Shown here piece by piece: positions 8,220 through 15,476 of a stretch of DNA of 40,747 nt. Location of the stretch: the NCBI GenBank assembly GCA_946478645.1, contig CAMLCW010000003.1, forward strand, positions 1 through 40,747. The letters are read 5' to 3'. Under the pieces are notes generated by a model. That model saw only the letters and a list, made by a program, of their open reading frames with translations, made no database searches and was not told the DNA's origin. The position numbers and the translations under genes were made by a program. The first letter of the stretch is position 1; the number at the start of each line of letters is the position of its first letter. Origin of the DNA: an uncultured Variovorax sp. Its GTDB lineage: Bacteria; Pseudomonadota; Gammaproteobacteria; Burkholderiales; Burkholderiaceae.

Positions 8220-10450
8220 AGATCCTCCAGCATCACCGGCAGCCGGCGCAGCCGCTTGCCGGTGGCATGGAACACCGCATTCACGATCGCGGGCGCCACG
8301 CCCACCATCGCGACCTCGCCGAGCCCCTTGGCGCCCAGCGCGTTGAAGCGCAGGTCGGGCTCGCCCACGAAGTCGACCTGGATGCTGCCGATGTCGGCCG
8401 CCACCGGCAGCACGTATTCGGCGAGGTCGGCGTTCAGGAAGCCGCCGTAACGCGGATCGACCTCGCTCAGCTCGCGCAGCGCGGCGCCGATGCCCCAGAC
8501 CACGCCGCCTTCGACCTGGCTGCGCGCGGTGCGCGGGCTCACGACGGTGCCGCAGTCGGCCACGCTGACCACGCGCGGCACGCGGATGCGCCGCGTGGTG
8601 GGCTCGATGCGCACCTCGACGAAGTGCGCGATGAAGCTGAAGGCAACGAAGTCGGGGTACACCGGCCCGGCCGCGGCCGGCAGCCCGCCCGTGAGCCGGC
8701 CGTAGACCTGCTCGGGCTGGCCCGGTGCGCGGCGCCGGCTCTGCGCCTCGGCAAAGGGCCGGCCCGATGCGCGCAGCAGCGCCACGGCGGCAGCATCGGG
8801 CGCCTGCGCTGCGGCCGTGCCCGCGTGCTGGCGCAGGTCGTCCTTCAGGCGCCCGATCGCCTCCACCACGGGCGGCAGCGCGGTGGCGGTGCCCCAGGAG
8901 CCGGCCGTCAGGTGCTGGGGCGCGGCGGCGGTGTCGCCGAGCGCGATCTCGACCGCCGCCACCGGCGTGCCGAGCGCGCGCGCCACGGTGACGGCGATCG
9001 CCGTGCGCAGGCCCTGCCCCATCTCGTGGCCGCCGACGGCCACGCGCACCGTGCCGTCGGCGCGCAGCCGCACGGTCGCCATCGCGGGCGCCATCGCGGC
9101 CTTGTAGATGCCGAGCGCCACGCCCCAGCCGAGCAGGCTGCCATCGGCCGCGCGCATCGAACCGGGGGCCATCGTGCGGCGCTGCCAGCCGAACAGCTCG
9201 CTGCCCCGCATCAGGCATTCGCGCACGTGGCGCGACGAGAACGGCTTGCCCGTCAGCGGATCGGCCACGGCATCGTTGGCGAGGCGGAAGGCCACCGGGT
9301 CGCGGTCGAGCGCATAGGCCAGTTCGTCGATCGCGCTTTCGAAGGCGAAGGCGGCCGGATGCTCGAACGGCGCGCGCATGTAGCCCGGCGTCTGCACGTC
9401 GGTGCGCACCAGCCGCTCGCGGCCCAGGAAATGCTGCACGCCATACAGGCGCGAGGTGATCTCGGTGCCCACCGACGGGAACAGGTCGTGCCGCGAGGTC
9501 TGCTGGTCGATCTCGTGCACCGCCGCGAGCAGGCGCCCGCTGCGGTCCGCGCCCAGCCGCACGCGGTGGCGGCTCGCGGGGCGGAAGCTGGCGTTGTGGA
9601 ACAGCTGCGCGCGCGTCATCACGAGCTTGACCGGCCGGCCGAGCTGCCGCGCAGCCAACGCCACCAGCGCGGTGTGCGACTGCAGCGAGTTCTTCTGGCC
9701 GAAGCCGCCACCGAGCGTGGGCGACAGCACGCGCACCCTGGCGGGCTCGATGCCGAGCTGCTTCGCCAGGCCATGGCGCACGCTCTCGGCGTTCTGCGTC
9801 GGCTCCTGCACGGTCAGTTGGCCGTCGTCGCTCCATTCGGCCACGGTGGCGATGATCTCCATCGGGTTCTGGTGCTGCGGCGGGAGTTCGTAGCGCAGGT
9901 CGACGCCGACCTCGGCGCGCGCGAGCGCGGCCTCGGCGTCGCCCACGCGGCGGTCGGCGAACATCGGCTGCGGCAGCACGGCGGACTGTGCGAGCGGCTC
10001 GGCATCGGCCGTGCCGAGCGTCGCGGCGAACGCCGCCGCCGCGTACGCCACCACCACCAGCGCCGCGGCTTCGCGCGCCGCCTCGAGCGTGTCGGCCACC
10101 ACCATCGCGACGCTCTGGCCGCGGTAGGCGATCTGGTCGGAACGCAGCGGATAGAAGCTCTGGAAGCCAAAGCCACCCGCCATCAGGAAGCCGCCGGTGT
10201 CGAACCCGCCGATGTTCTCGTGCGTGAGCACGCTGCGCACGCCGCGCACACGCAGCGCGGCGGTGGTATCGATGCGCACGATGCGCCCGCGCGCGATGCG
10301 CGACGGCACCAGCGCCGCATGCAGCATGCCGGCGCGCACGTCGTCGGCGGCGTAGCGCGTGGCGCCGCGCACCTTGTCGCGTGCGTCGACGCGTTCGATG
10401 CCGGGACGCGGCTTGCGCGCCGGTGGAATGAGGGTGTTGTTGTTCGCCAT
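8207..10450 (-). CDS. Molybdopterin-binding catalytic subunit of a xanthine-oxidase-family aldehyde oxidoreductase (PaoC-like)
   Basis: 747 aa. The large subunit of a three-part molybdenum hydroxylase. Seen: 'GIERVDARDKVRGATRYAADD' opening; 'TLGGGFGQKNSLQSH' molybdopterin-contact loop; 'GGHEMGQGLRTA' glycine-rich segment; and near the C-terminus 'GAKGLGE', with Glu712 at the catalytic base position. The length matches PaoC (periplasmic aldehyde oxidase). It likely oxidises an aldehyde to an acid, with electrons passing to the FAD and iron-sulfur subunits encoded just upstream. AGGAG for this start lies within the end of the FAD subunit gene (gap 4 bp). The substrate is not determined; xanthine is unlikely given the subunit layout. 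Confidence 0.9.
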   Translation of the reverse strand: MANNNTLIPPARKPRPGIERVDARDKVRGATRYAADDVRAGMLHAALVPSRIARGRIVRIDTTAALRVRGVRSVLTHENIGGFDTGGFLMAGGFGFQSFYPLRSDQIAYRGQSVAMVVADTLEAAREAAALVVVAYAAAAFAATLGTADAEPLAQSAVLPQPMFADRRVGDAEAALARAEVGVDLRYELPPQHQNPMEIIATVAEWSDDGQLTVQEPTQNAESVRHGLAKQLGIEPARVRVLSPTLGGGFGQKNSLQSHTALVALAARQLGRPVKLVMTRAQLFHNASFRPASRHRVRLGADRSGRLLAAVHEIDQQTSRHDLFPSVGTEITSRLYGVQHFLGRERLVRTDVQTPGYMRAPFEHPAAFAFESAIDELAYALDRDPVAFRLANDAVADPLTGKPFSSRHVRECLMRGSELFGWQRRTMAPGSMRAADGSLLGWGVALGIYKAAMAPAMATVRLRADGTVRVAVGGHEMGQGLRTAIAVTVARALGTPVAAVEIALGDTAAAPQHLTAGSWGTATALPPVVEAIGRLKDDLRQHAGTAAAQAPDAAAVALLRASGRPFAEAQSRRRAPGQPEQVYGRLTGGLPAAAGPVYPDFVAFSFIAHFVEVRIEPTTRRIRVPRVVSVADCGTVVSPRTARSQVEGGVVWGIGAALRELSEVDPRYGGFLNADLAEYVLPVAADIGSIQVDFVGEPDLRFNALGAKGLGEVAMVGVAPAIVNAVFHATGKRLRRLPVMLEDLYGA

Positions 10451-10454
10451 CGCT

Positions 10455-11450
10455 TCAGCTCCTGTCCTTGGCCAGCATCAGCGCGTCGGTCACGGTCTCG
10501 ATGCCGAGCGCCACCTTGAAGGCGTTGTGCGAGAGCGGCTGCGCCTCCGCGAACGCAAGCTCGGCCGCACGCCGCGCCGCCGCGCGCGTGAGCGGCCGGC
10601 CCAGCAAGCTGCGCTCGGCCGCGGTCGCGCGCCAAGGCCGCGTCGCGACGCCGCCCAGCGCGATGCGCGCCTCGGCCACGCGGTTCCCCTGCAGATGCAC
10701 AGCCACCGCGGCCGATGCGAGCGCGAAGGCATACGACTCGCGATCGCGGACCTTGTGGTACGTCGACGCGCGGCCGACCGGTCCGCGCGGCACGCGGATG
10801 CGCACGATCAGTTCGTCGTCGGCCAGCACCGTCTCCAGGTGCGGTGTGCTGCCGGGGGCGCGATGCAGTTCGCGCACCGGCACCGACCGCTCGCCGCGCG
10901 GGCTCAGCGTGTCGACCACCGCATCGAAGGCCGCAAGCGCGACCGCCATGTCGCCCGGGTACACCGCCACGCAGGCTTCGCTGCCGCCGAGCACCGCGTG
11001 GCCGCGGTTCTGCCCGCCGAGCGCCGCGCAGCCGCTGCCCGGCACGCGCTTGTTGCATGCGAACTCGGGACCGCCGCGAAAGTACGCGCAGCGCGTGCGC
11101 TGCAACAGGTTGCCGCCCACCGTCGCCATGTTGCGCAGCTGCTGCGAAGCGGCCTTCGACAACGACTCCGCCAGCGCGGGGAACTCGCGTTGCACGTTGT
11201 CGTGCGCGGCCACGTCGCTCATCAGCGCGAGCGCGCCGATGTGCAGTTCGTCGCGGCGACGGGTGTCGATGCCGTGCAGGCCCTCGATGCGCGTGACGTC
11301 GATGACCGTGGCGGGCGCTTCCACGCCGAGCTTCATCAGGTCGAACAGCGTGGTGCCGCCGGCGAAGTAGCGCGCGCCGGGCGCGTGGCGCGCGTGCAGC
11401 GCGACGGCTTCGCCCGTGTCGCGCGGGCGCAGGTAGACGAAGTCACGCAT
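10455..11450 (-). CDS. FAD-binding subunit of the aldehyde oxidoreductase, with predicted extra [4Fe-4S] cluster (PaoB-like)
   Basis: 331 aa. CO-dehydrogenase medium-subunit type FAD domain: 'RYFAGGTTLFDLMK' (residues 28-40) and 'NMATVGGNLLQRTRC' (108-121) are the two FAD-contact motifs. An insertion carries cysteines 121, 132, 141 and 160 ('CAYFRGG..ACNKRVPGSGC'), the pattern of the [4Fe-4S] loop in E. coli PaoB (YagS). This places the complex in the PaoABC group, not the standard xanthine dehydrogenase group. Its start overlaps the iron-sulfur subunit stop by 8 bp and its stop is 4 bp from the next gene, so the three subunits are translated together. Confidence 0.9.
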   Translation of the reverse strand: MRDFVYLRPRDTGEAVALHARHAPGARYFAGGTTLFDLMKLGVEAPATVIDVTRIEGLHGIDTRRRDELHIGALALMSDVAAHDNVQREFPALAESLSKAASQQLRNMATVGGNLLQRTRCAYFRGGPEFACNKRVPGSGCAALGGQNRGHAVLGGSEACVAVYPGDMAVALAAFDAVVDTLSPRGERSVPVRELHRAPGSTPHLETVLADDELIVRIRVPRGPVGRASTYHKVRDRESYAFALASAAVAVHLQGNRVAEARIALGGVATRPWRATAAERSLLGRPLTRAAARRAAELAFAEAQPLSHNAFKVALGIETVTDALMLAKDRS

Positions 11451-12072
11451 GGCGCCGGCCCTCCAGGCGCTGCATCGCGGGCGCCGCCGCGCGGATCGCC
11501 TCGAGGATGCCGACGTAGGCGCCGCAGCGGCAGAGATTGCCGCTCATGAACTCGCGGATCTGCGCGTCGCTCGTGGCATGGCCTTCGCGCGCGCAGGCGA
11601 TCGCGGCCATCACCTGGCCCGGCGTGCAGTAGCCGCACTGCAGCGCATCGTGGTCGATGAAGGCCTGCTGCATGGGGTGCAGCGTGCCATCGGGCGAAGC
11701 GATGCCCTCGATGGTGGTCACGGCGCAGCCGTCGGTCTTGACCGCGAGCGTGAGGCACGCGGCCACGCGGCGTCCATCGAGGTGCACCGTGCAGGCGCCG
11801 CACTGGCCGTGGTCGCAACCCTTCTTGGCGCCGGTCAGGCCGAGCTGCTCGCGCAGCATGTCGAGCAGCGAGGTGCGCGGCTGCAGCCGCAAGTCGTGCA
11901 CCCGGCCGTTCACGGTGACGCGCGTGGGCTGGGTGCCCTGGTGCGGACCGGCCGCGGGGGTGGCCTCGTCGGCGGCGCCGGCCGCGCCGGTGGCTGCGGC
12001 GCCCATGCCGGCGGCCGTGGCCATCATGAAGGTGCGCCGGCGCAGCGGCGGGGTTGGCTGCAGGGAGTTCAT
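11443..12072 (-). CDS. [2Fe-2S] subunit of the aldehyde oxidoreductase with Tat signal (PaoA-like)
   Basis: 209 aa. The N-terminus has twin arginines followed by a hydrophobic stretch (RRRTFMMATAAGMGAAATG, residues 11-29), a Tat export signal, so the assembled complex probably works in the periplasm. Two [2Fe-2S] clusters are indicated: plant-ferredoxin-type Cys 86, 91, 94 and 106, and helical-domain Cys 146, 149, 181 and 183 ('CGYCTPGQ' and 'CRCG'). The start ATG 12072 has GAGG upstream; a longer frame to 12666 runs through the DoxX gene and is spurious. It is the first of the three subunit genes and follows doxX at a 32-bp gap. No XdhC/PaoD-type cofactor-insertion gene is next to the cluster. 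Confidence 0.92.
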   Translation of the reverse strand: MNSLQPTPPLRRRTFMMATAAGMGAAATGAAGAADEATPAAGPHQGTQPTRVTVNGRVHDLRLQPRTSLLDMLREQLGLTGAKKGCDHGQCGACTVHLDGRRVAACLTLAVKTDGCAVTTIEGIASPDGTLHPMQQAFIDHDALQCGYCTPGQVMAAIACAREGHATSDAQIREFMSGNLCRCGAYVGILEAIRAAAPAMQRLEGRRHA

Positions 12073-12104
12073 CGTGGCTGTCCTCGTTGTTGGCGCATCG
12101 GCAT

Positions 12105-12563
12105 TCAGGCGCGGCGGGCGAGCCAGCCGTCGAGCGAGGCGCGGCCGCCGCCGCGCATGGCAATCAGCAGTGCGGTGAAGACCAGCATCAGCGGGTACTC
12201 GAAGCCGCGGTCGATCCAGGGAAAGGTCGGCGCGAGCAGCCAGCAGATGACGAGCATCTGCACCACCACCATCGGCGCGACCCACCGCGTGAGCAGGCCG
12301 AGCGCGAGCATCAGTCCGCCAACGCCTTCGAGCAGCGCGATGAACCAGCCGATCGCCGGCGCCGCGGGCAGGTGCAACACATTGCCGATCAGGTGGACCG
12401 AGCCCGCCATCGGGTCGGCCATGCTGCCGTGGCTGCGGCCCAGCAGCTTGGGGATGCCGTGGGTCATGAGCATCAGGCCGAAGGCTGCGCGCAGCAGCAG
12501 GTAGCTCCACGGCTCGAGCCGTTCGCCAAGGCTGCGCAGTCGCGCCGGGATCGCTGCTTGCAT
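12105..12563 (-). CDS. DoxX family integral membrane protein
   Basis: 152 aa with four predicted membrane segments (roughly residues 22-40, 55-80, 86-106, 118-135). 'LRAAFGLMLMTHGIPKL' and 'LLEGVGGLMLALGLLTRW' are typical of the DoxX/SURF4-like family, first named from a subunit of archaeal thiosulfate:quinone oxidoreductase. Start: ATG 12563, because GAGGAG is eight bases upstream; a GTG at 12572 would add three residues. It is the first gene of the aldehyde-oxidoreductase operon, so it may help pass electrons from the periplasmic enzyme to the quinone pool, but that is inference. Most DoxX proteins have no proven function. Confidence 0.85.
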   Translation of the reverse strand: MQAAIPARLRSLGERLEPWSYLLLRAAFGLMLMTHGIPKLLGRSHGSMADPMAGSVHLIGNVLHLPAAPAIGWFIALLEGVGGLMLALGLLTRWVAPMVVVQMLVICWLLAPTFPWIDRGFEYPLMLVFTALLIAMRGGGRASLDGWLARRA

Positions 12564-12680
12564 CGTGTGCACTCCTCAAGGGTTGGAACGAGCACGCAGT
12601 CTGGCTGTTCATCGCACTTGAATAAATACATCGATGTTGCCAATACAATCCAACCGGCATCAACAATCAGGTCGTTCTCC
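12564..12680. promoter_or_regulatory. Divergent promoter region between doxX/aldehyde-oxidoreductase operon and LysR gene
   Basis: A 117-bp gap with an AT-rich core at about 12617-12650 in otherwise GC-rich DNA. TTGAAT (12618-12623) and TACAAT (12644-12649) are box-like toward the LysR gene, but the 20-bp spacing is long. LysR proteins usually control the divergent gene from such a region. No clear T-N11-A palindrome stands out. Confidence 0.4.
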
Positions 12681-13604
12681 ATGGACCGTTTCGACACCAT
12701 GCAGCTGTTCACGCGCATCGTCGACCTGGGCAGCTTCACGCAGGCGGCCGCGGCGCTCGACATGCCGCGCGCCACGGCGACCCATGCGATCAAGCAGCTC
12801 GAGGCACGGCTGCAGGTGCGGCTGCTCGAGCGCACCACGCGCCAGGTGCGCACCACGGTCGACGGACAGGCCTTCTACGAACGCTGCCGGCATCTGCTGC
12901 ACGAACTCGAGGACGCCGAATCGTCGCTCGCGCAGCACGCGGTCAATCCGCGCGGCCGGCTGCGCATCGACATCCATGGCGCGCCCGCCAACGACATCGT
13001 GCTGCCGCGCATCGGCGAATTCCATGCGCGCTATCCGCACATCGAACTCGCCATCGGCAGCGGCGACCGGCTGGTCGACCTGGTGCGCGAAGGGGTCGAC
13101 TGCGTGGTGCGCGCGGGCGAGCCGAAGGACTCGTCGCTGGTCACGCGGCGCCTCGCGCTGATTCCGCAGGTCACCTGCGCGAGCCCCGGTTATCTCGCCG
13201 CGCATGGCACGCCGCTGCAGCCGTCCGACCTCGCGCAGCACTGGGGCGTGAATTTCTTTTCCTCGTCGCGCGCGGGCGTCTTTCCGTACCTGTTCGAGGT
13301 CGACGGCCGCATCGAGGAACACCAGCTGAAGGGCTGGATCAGCGTCAACAGCGCCGACAGCTACAAGACCTGCGCCGAACAGGGCTGCGGCATCATCCAG
13401 GTGCCGCGCTACGGCGTCGAGGAGCGACTGAAGAAGGGCACGCTGGTCGAGATCCTCGCGCATGCGCCGTGCCCACCGATGCTGTACTCGGTGCTGTATC
13501 CGCACCACCGGCTGCTGTCGCCGCGCGTGCGCGTGTTCATCGACTGGGTCACGCGGTGTTTCGATGACCGCTTCGGCGGCGCGGCGATAGCATCGCGGCA
13601 ATGA
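12681..13604 (+). CDS. LysR-family transcriptional regulator (AaeR/CrgA-like group)
   Basis: 307 aa. 'MDRFDTMQLFTRIVDLGSF' followed by 'AAAALDMPRATATHAIKQLE' is the DNA-binding domain seen in the large LysR group whose N-terminus reads 'M.Rl..m..F..Vve.GSF'. The effector domain spans about 90-300. It diverges from the DoxX/aldehyde-oxidoreductase operon, which is its probable target, perhaps in response to an aldehyde or aromatic acid. Its last four bases overlap the start of the aminoglycoside adenylyltransferase gene (ATGA at 13601-13604), so the two are very likely co-translated. Confidence 0.93.
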   Translation: MDRFDTMQLFTRIVDLGSFTQAAAALDMPRATATHAIKQLEARLQVRLLERTTRQVRTTVDGQAFYERCRHLLHELEDAESSLAQHAVNPRGRLRIDIHGAPANDIVLPRIGEFHARYPHIELAIGSGDRLVDLVREGVDCVVRAGEPKDSSLVTRRLALIPQVTCASPGYLAAHGTPLQPSDLAQHWGVNFFSSSRAGVFPYLFEVDGRIEEHQLKGWISVNSADSYKTCAEQGCGIIQVPRYGVEERLKKGTLVEILAHAPCPPMLYSVLYPHHRLLSPRVRVFIDWVTRCFDDRFGGAAIASRQ

Positions 13605-14392
13605 ACGACACCCTGCCCTCCGGGATCGGCCCGCAGCTCGCAGCCGCATGCGAGTTGATCGAACATCAGCTCGGCGGCACGCTGCAGGCGATTCACCTGT
13701 TCGGCTCCGCGCTCGACGGCGGCCTGATGCCGCGCAGCGACATCGACCTGCTCGTCACGGTGCGCGAGCCGCTCGCCGAACCGGTGCGGCGCACGCTGAT
13801 GACGCAACTGCTGCAGGTCTCGGCGCCGCCGGGCACGGCCGGGCCGCTGCGCGCGCTCGAAGCGACCGTGCTCGTGCAGCGCGAAGTGGTGCCGTGGCGC
13901 TATCCGCCGCTGCGCGAGCTGCAGTTCGGCGAGTGGCTGCGCGACGAACTGCAGGCCGGGCACATCCCGCCGCGCGAAGCGGACGCCGACATCGCCATCC
14001 TGCTGCGCAAGGTGCTGCAGCACAGCATCGCGCTGGCTGGGCCGCCGGCCGCGAACTGCTTCGACGCCGTGCCCGATAGCGATTTCAGGCAGGCGCTCGC
14101 GGACACCGTCGCGCAGTGGAACGGTCCCGACGACTGGCAGGGCGACGAGTGCAACGTGGTGCTCGCGCTCGCGCGCATCTGGTTCAGCGCCGCCACCGGT
14201 GCCATCGCACCGAAGCATGTGGCGGCCGCATGGGCGCTCGAGCGCCTGCCCACGGCACGGCGCCAGGTGCTCGAGCGGGCGCAATCTGCATACCTCGGCG
14301 GTGCGAGCGACGACCTGGCGGACCTTCGCACAGAACTGGCTGCGTTCGTGCGCCACGCCAGGACCACCATCGAGGCCCGCCTGCGCGCCTGA
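13601..14392 (+). CDS. aadA: AadA-family aminoglycoside (3'')(9)-O-nucleotidyltransferase
   Basis: 263 aa, the size of integron AadA enzymes, which adenylylate streptomycin (3'') and spectinomycin (9). Aligned from memory to AadA of Salmonella, the key residues fall at identical numbers: 'FGSALDGG' nucleotide loop (residues 34-41), Asp47 and Asp49 metal ligands in 'SDIDLLV', Glu87 catalytic base, Trp112, Trp173 and Asp178 drug-binding positions. Long blocks such as 'VPWRYPPLRELQFGEW' and 'ARIWFSAATGAIAPKHVAA' match the family closely. It has the same base composition as its neighbours and no attC, integrase or IS beside it, so it looks like a resident chromosomal gene. The ATG overlaps the LysR stop. 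The enzyme is predicted active; spectrum untested. Confidence 0.9.
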   Translation: MNDTLPSGIGPQLAAACELIEHQLGGTLQAIHLFGSALDGGLMPRSDIDLLVTVREPLAEPVRRTLMTQLLQVSAPPGTAGPLRALEATVLVQREVVPWRYPPLRELQFGEWLRDELQAGHIPPREADADIAILLRKVLQHSIALAGPPAANCFDAVPDSDFRQALADTVAQWNGPDDWQGDECNVVLALARIWFSAATGAIAPKHVAAAWALERLPTARRQVLERAQSAYLGGASDDLADLRTELAAFVRHARTTIEARLRA

Positions 14393-14404
14393 GCGCGCGG
14401 CCGG

Positions 14405-15346
14405 TCAGGCGGCCGCGTCCTGCGCAGTCACTGCCGGCCTGGCCGGCTCGCGCTGCAGCCGCATCGGCATGGCCGGCGCAGTGCCGTCCTTGCCGATGCC
14501 GGCGTACACGGTGAGATGCGGGAACGGGATCTCGATGCCGCGCGCGTCGAAGGCGGCCTTGAGGCGGCGCAGGTATTCGCGGCGCACCGTCCATTGCTGC
14601 GACGGCGCCACCTTGAAGCGGCAGCGCAGCACCACGGCGCTGTCGTCGAGGCGCTCGACGCCCGCGATCTCCAGGTCGTCGAGGATGCGCGCGCCGTGCG
14701 CCGGATCCTGGCGCAGGTCCGCGCCGACCTCGGCCATCACCGCCATCACCTCGTCGACGTTCTCGCGGTACGACACGCCGACATCGACCACCGACTGCGC
14801 GAACGAGCGCGACTTGTTGGTGACCGTGGTGACGAGCCCGTTCGGGATGAAGTGCACGTTGCCGTCGTAGTCGCGCAGGCGCACATGGCGCAGCGTGATG
14901 TCCTCGACCGAGCCGCCGATGCCCGCGATCGTGACCACGTCGCCGGTGCGTATCTGGTCCTCGAACAGCAGGAAGAACCCGGTGAAATAGTCCTTCACGA
15001 GGCTCTGCGCGCCGAAGCCGATCGCCAGGCCGACGACACCCGCAGCGCCGAGGATCGGCGCGAGCGACACGCCCACCTCGCCGAGCACGAGCATCACCGC
15101 CACCGCGCTCACCACCATCGCGATCAGGTAGCGCACCACGCGCCCGAGCGTTTCGGCGCGGCTCACGCCGTCGGCGCCGCCGAGGCGGCTCTGCACGCGC
15201 AGCCGCACGAGCCGCACGCCGCGCTGCAGCATGACGATCGCGACCCAGGCCAGGGCGATGATCAGGACGATGCGCAAGGCGGAAAGGGCAGGCCCGCTCC
15301 AGCGGGCCCAGTCGAGGTTCTCAAAATATGTGATGACAGCGTTCAT
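14405..15346 (-). CDS. MscS-family mechanosensitive ion channel
   Basis: 313 aa. Three membrane segments near residues 15-38, 65-85 and 92-115; the last carries the pore-lining glycine/alanine-rich helix 'GAAGVVGLAIGFGAQSLVKDYFTGFF', the MscS TM3 signature. The beta domain follows ('DQIRTGDVVTIAGIGGSVEDITLRH', then 'IPNG'), then the C-terminal alpha/beta domain. It releases osmolytes on hypo-osmotic shock. The ATG at 15346 is chosen because it starts just before the first membrane helix; the longer frame to 15637 runs through the intergenic region. It is encoded back to back with the trehalase gene, which may reflect a shared role in osmotic adaptation. Confidence 0.92.
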   Translation of the reverse strand: MNAVITYFENLDWARWSGPALSALRIVLIIALAWVAIVMLQRGVRLVRLRVQSRLGGADGVSRAETLGRVVRYLIAMVVSAVAVMLVLGEVGVSLAPILGAAGVVGLAIGFGAQSLVKDYFTGFFLLFEDQIRTGDVVTIAGIGGSVEDITLRHVRLRDYDGNVHFIPNGLVTTVTNKSRSFAQSVVDVGVSYRENVDEVMAVMAEVGADLRQDPAHGARILDDLEIAGVERLDDSAVVLRCRFKVAPSQQWTVRREYLRRLKAAFDARGIEIPFPHLTVYAGIGKDGTAPAMPMRLQREPARPAVTAQDAAA

Positions 15347-15476
15347 GGGCCAATGCGACCGGCAAGCCGGCGCGGAGTTCAATGCAAATGCAGGACGGCG
15401 CGCCGATCGGCGCTCTCGCCTGCGAGGCGATGGCCGGGGAACCCGGCGGGGATCGCGCACTCCATCAGACCATGCG

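Noticed and set aside
6504..9836. Minus-strand open frame of 1110 codons across the LysR, yihY and molybdenum-subunit genes
   Set aside because: Its translation is Arg/Ala/Gly/Pro-rich low-complexity sequence without domains. It runs through genes with clear families in other frames; such long shadows are normal at this GC content.
8267..10519. Plus-strand open frame of 750 codons antisense to the molybdenum subunit
   Set aside because: His/Arg/Ala-rich, no motifs, mirrors the codon structure of the real gene on the opposite strand.
8207..12072. Xanthine dehydrogenase or carbon monoxide dehydrogenase
   Set aside because: The extra cysteine insert in the FAD subunit, Tat signal on the small subunit and gene order fit the PaoABC aldehyde oxidoreductase group better; purine genes are absent.
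13601..14392. aadA gene as an integron cassette
   Set aside because: No attC-like imperfect palindrome after the stop, no integrase, and only 12 bp to the convergent mscS gene.
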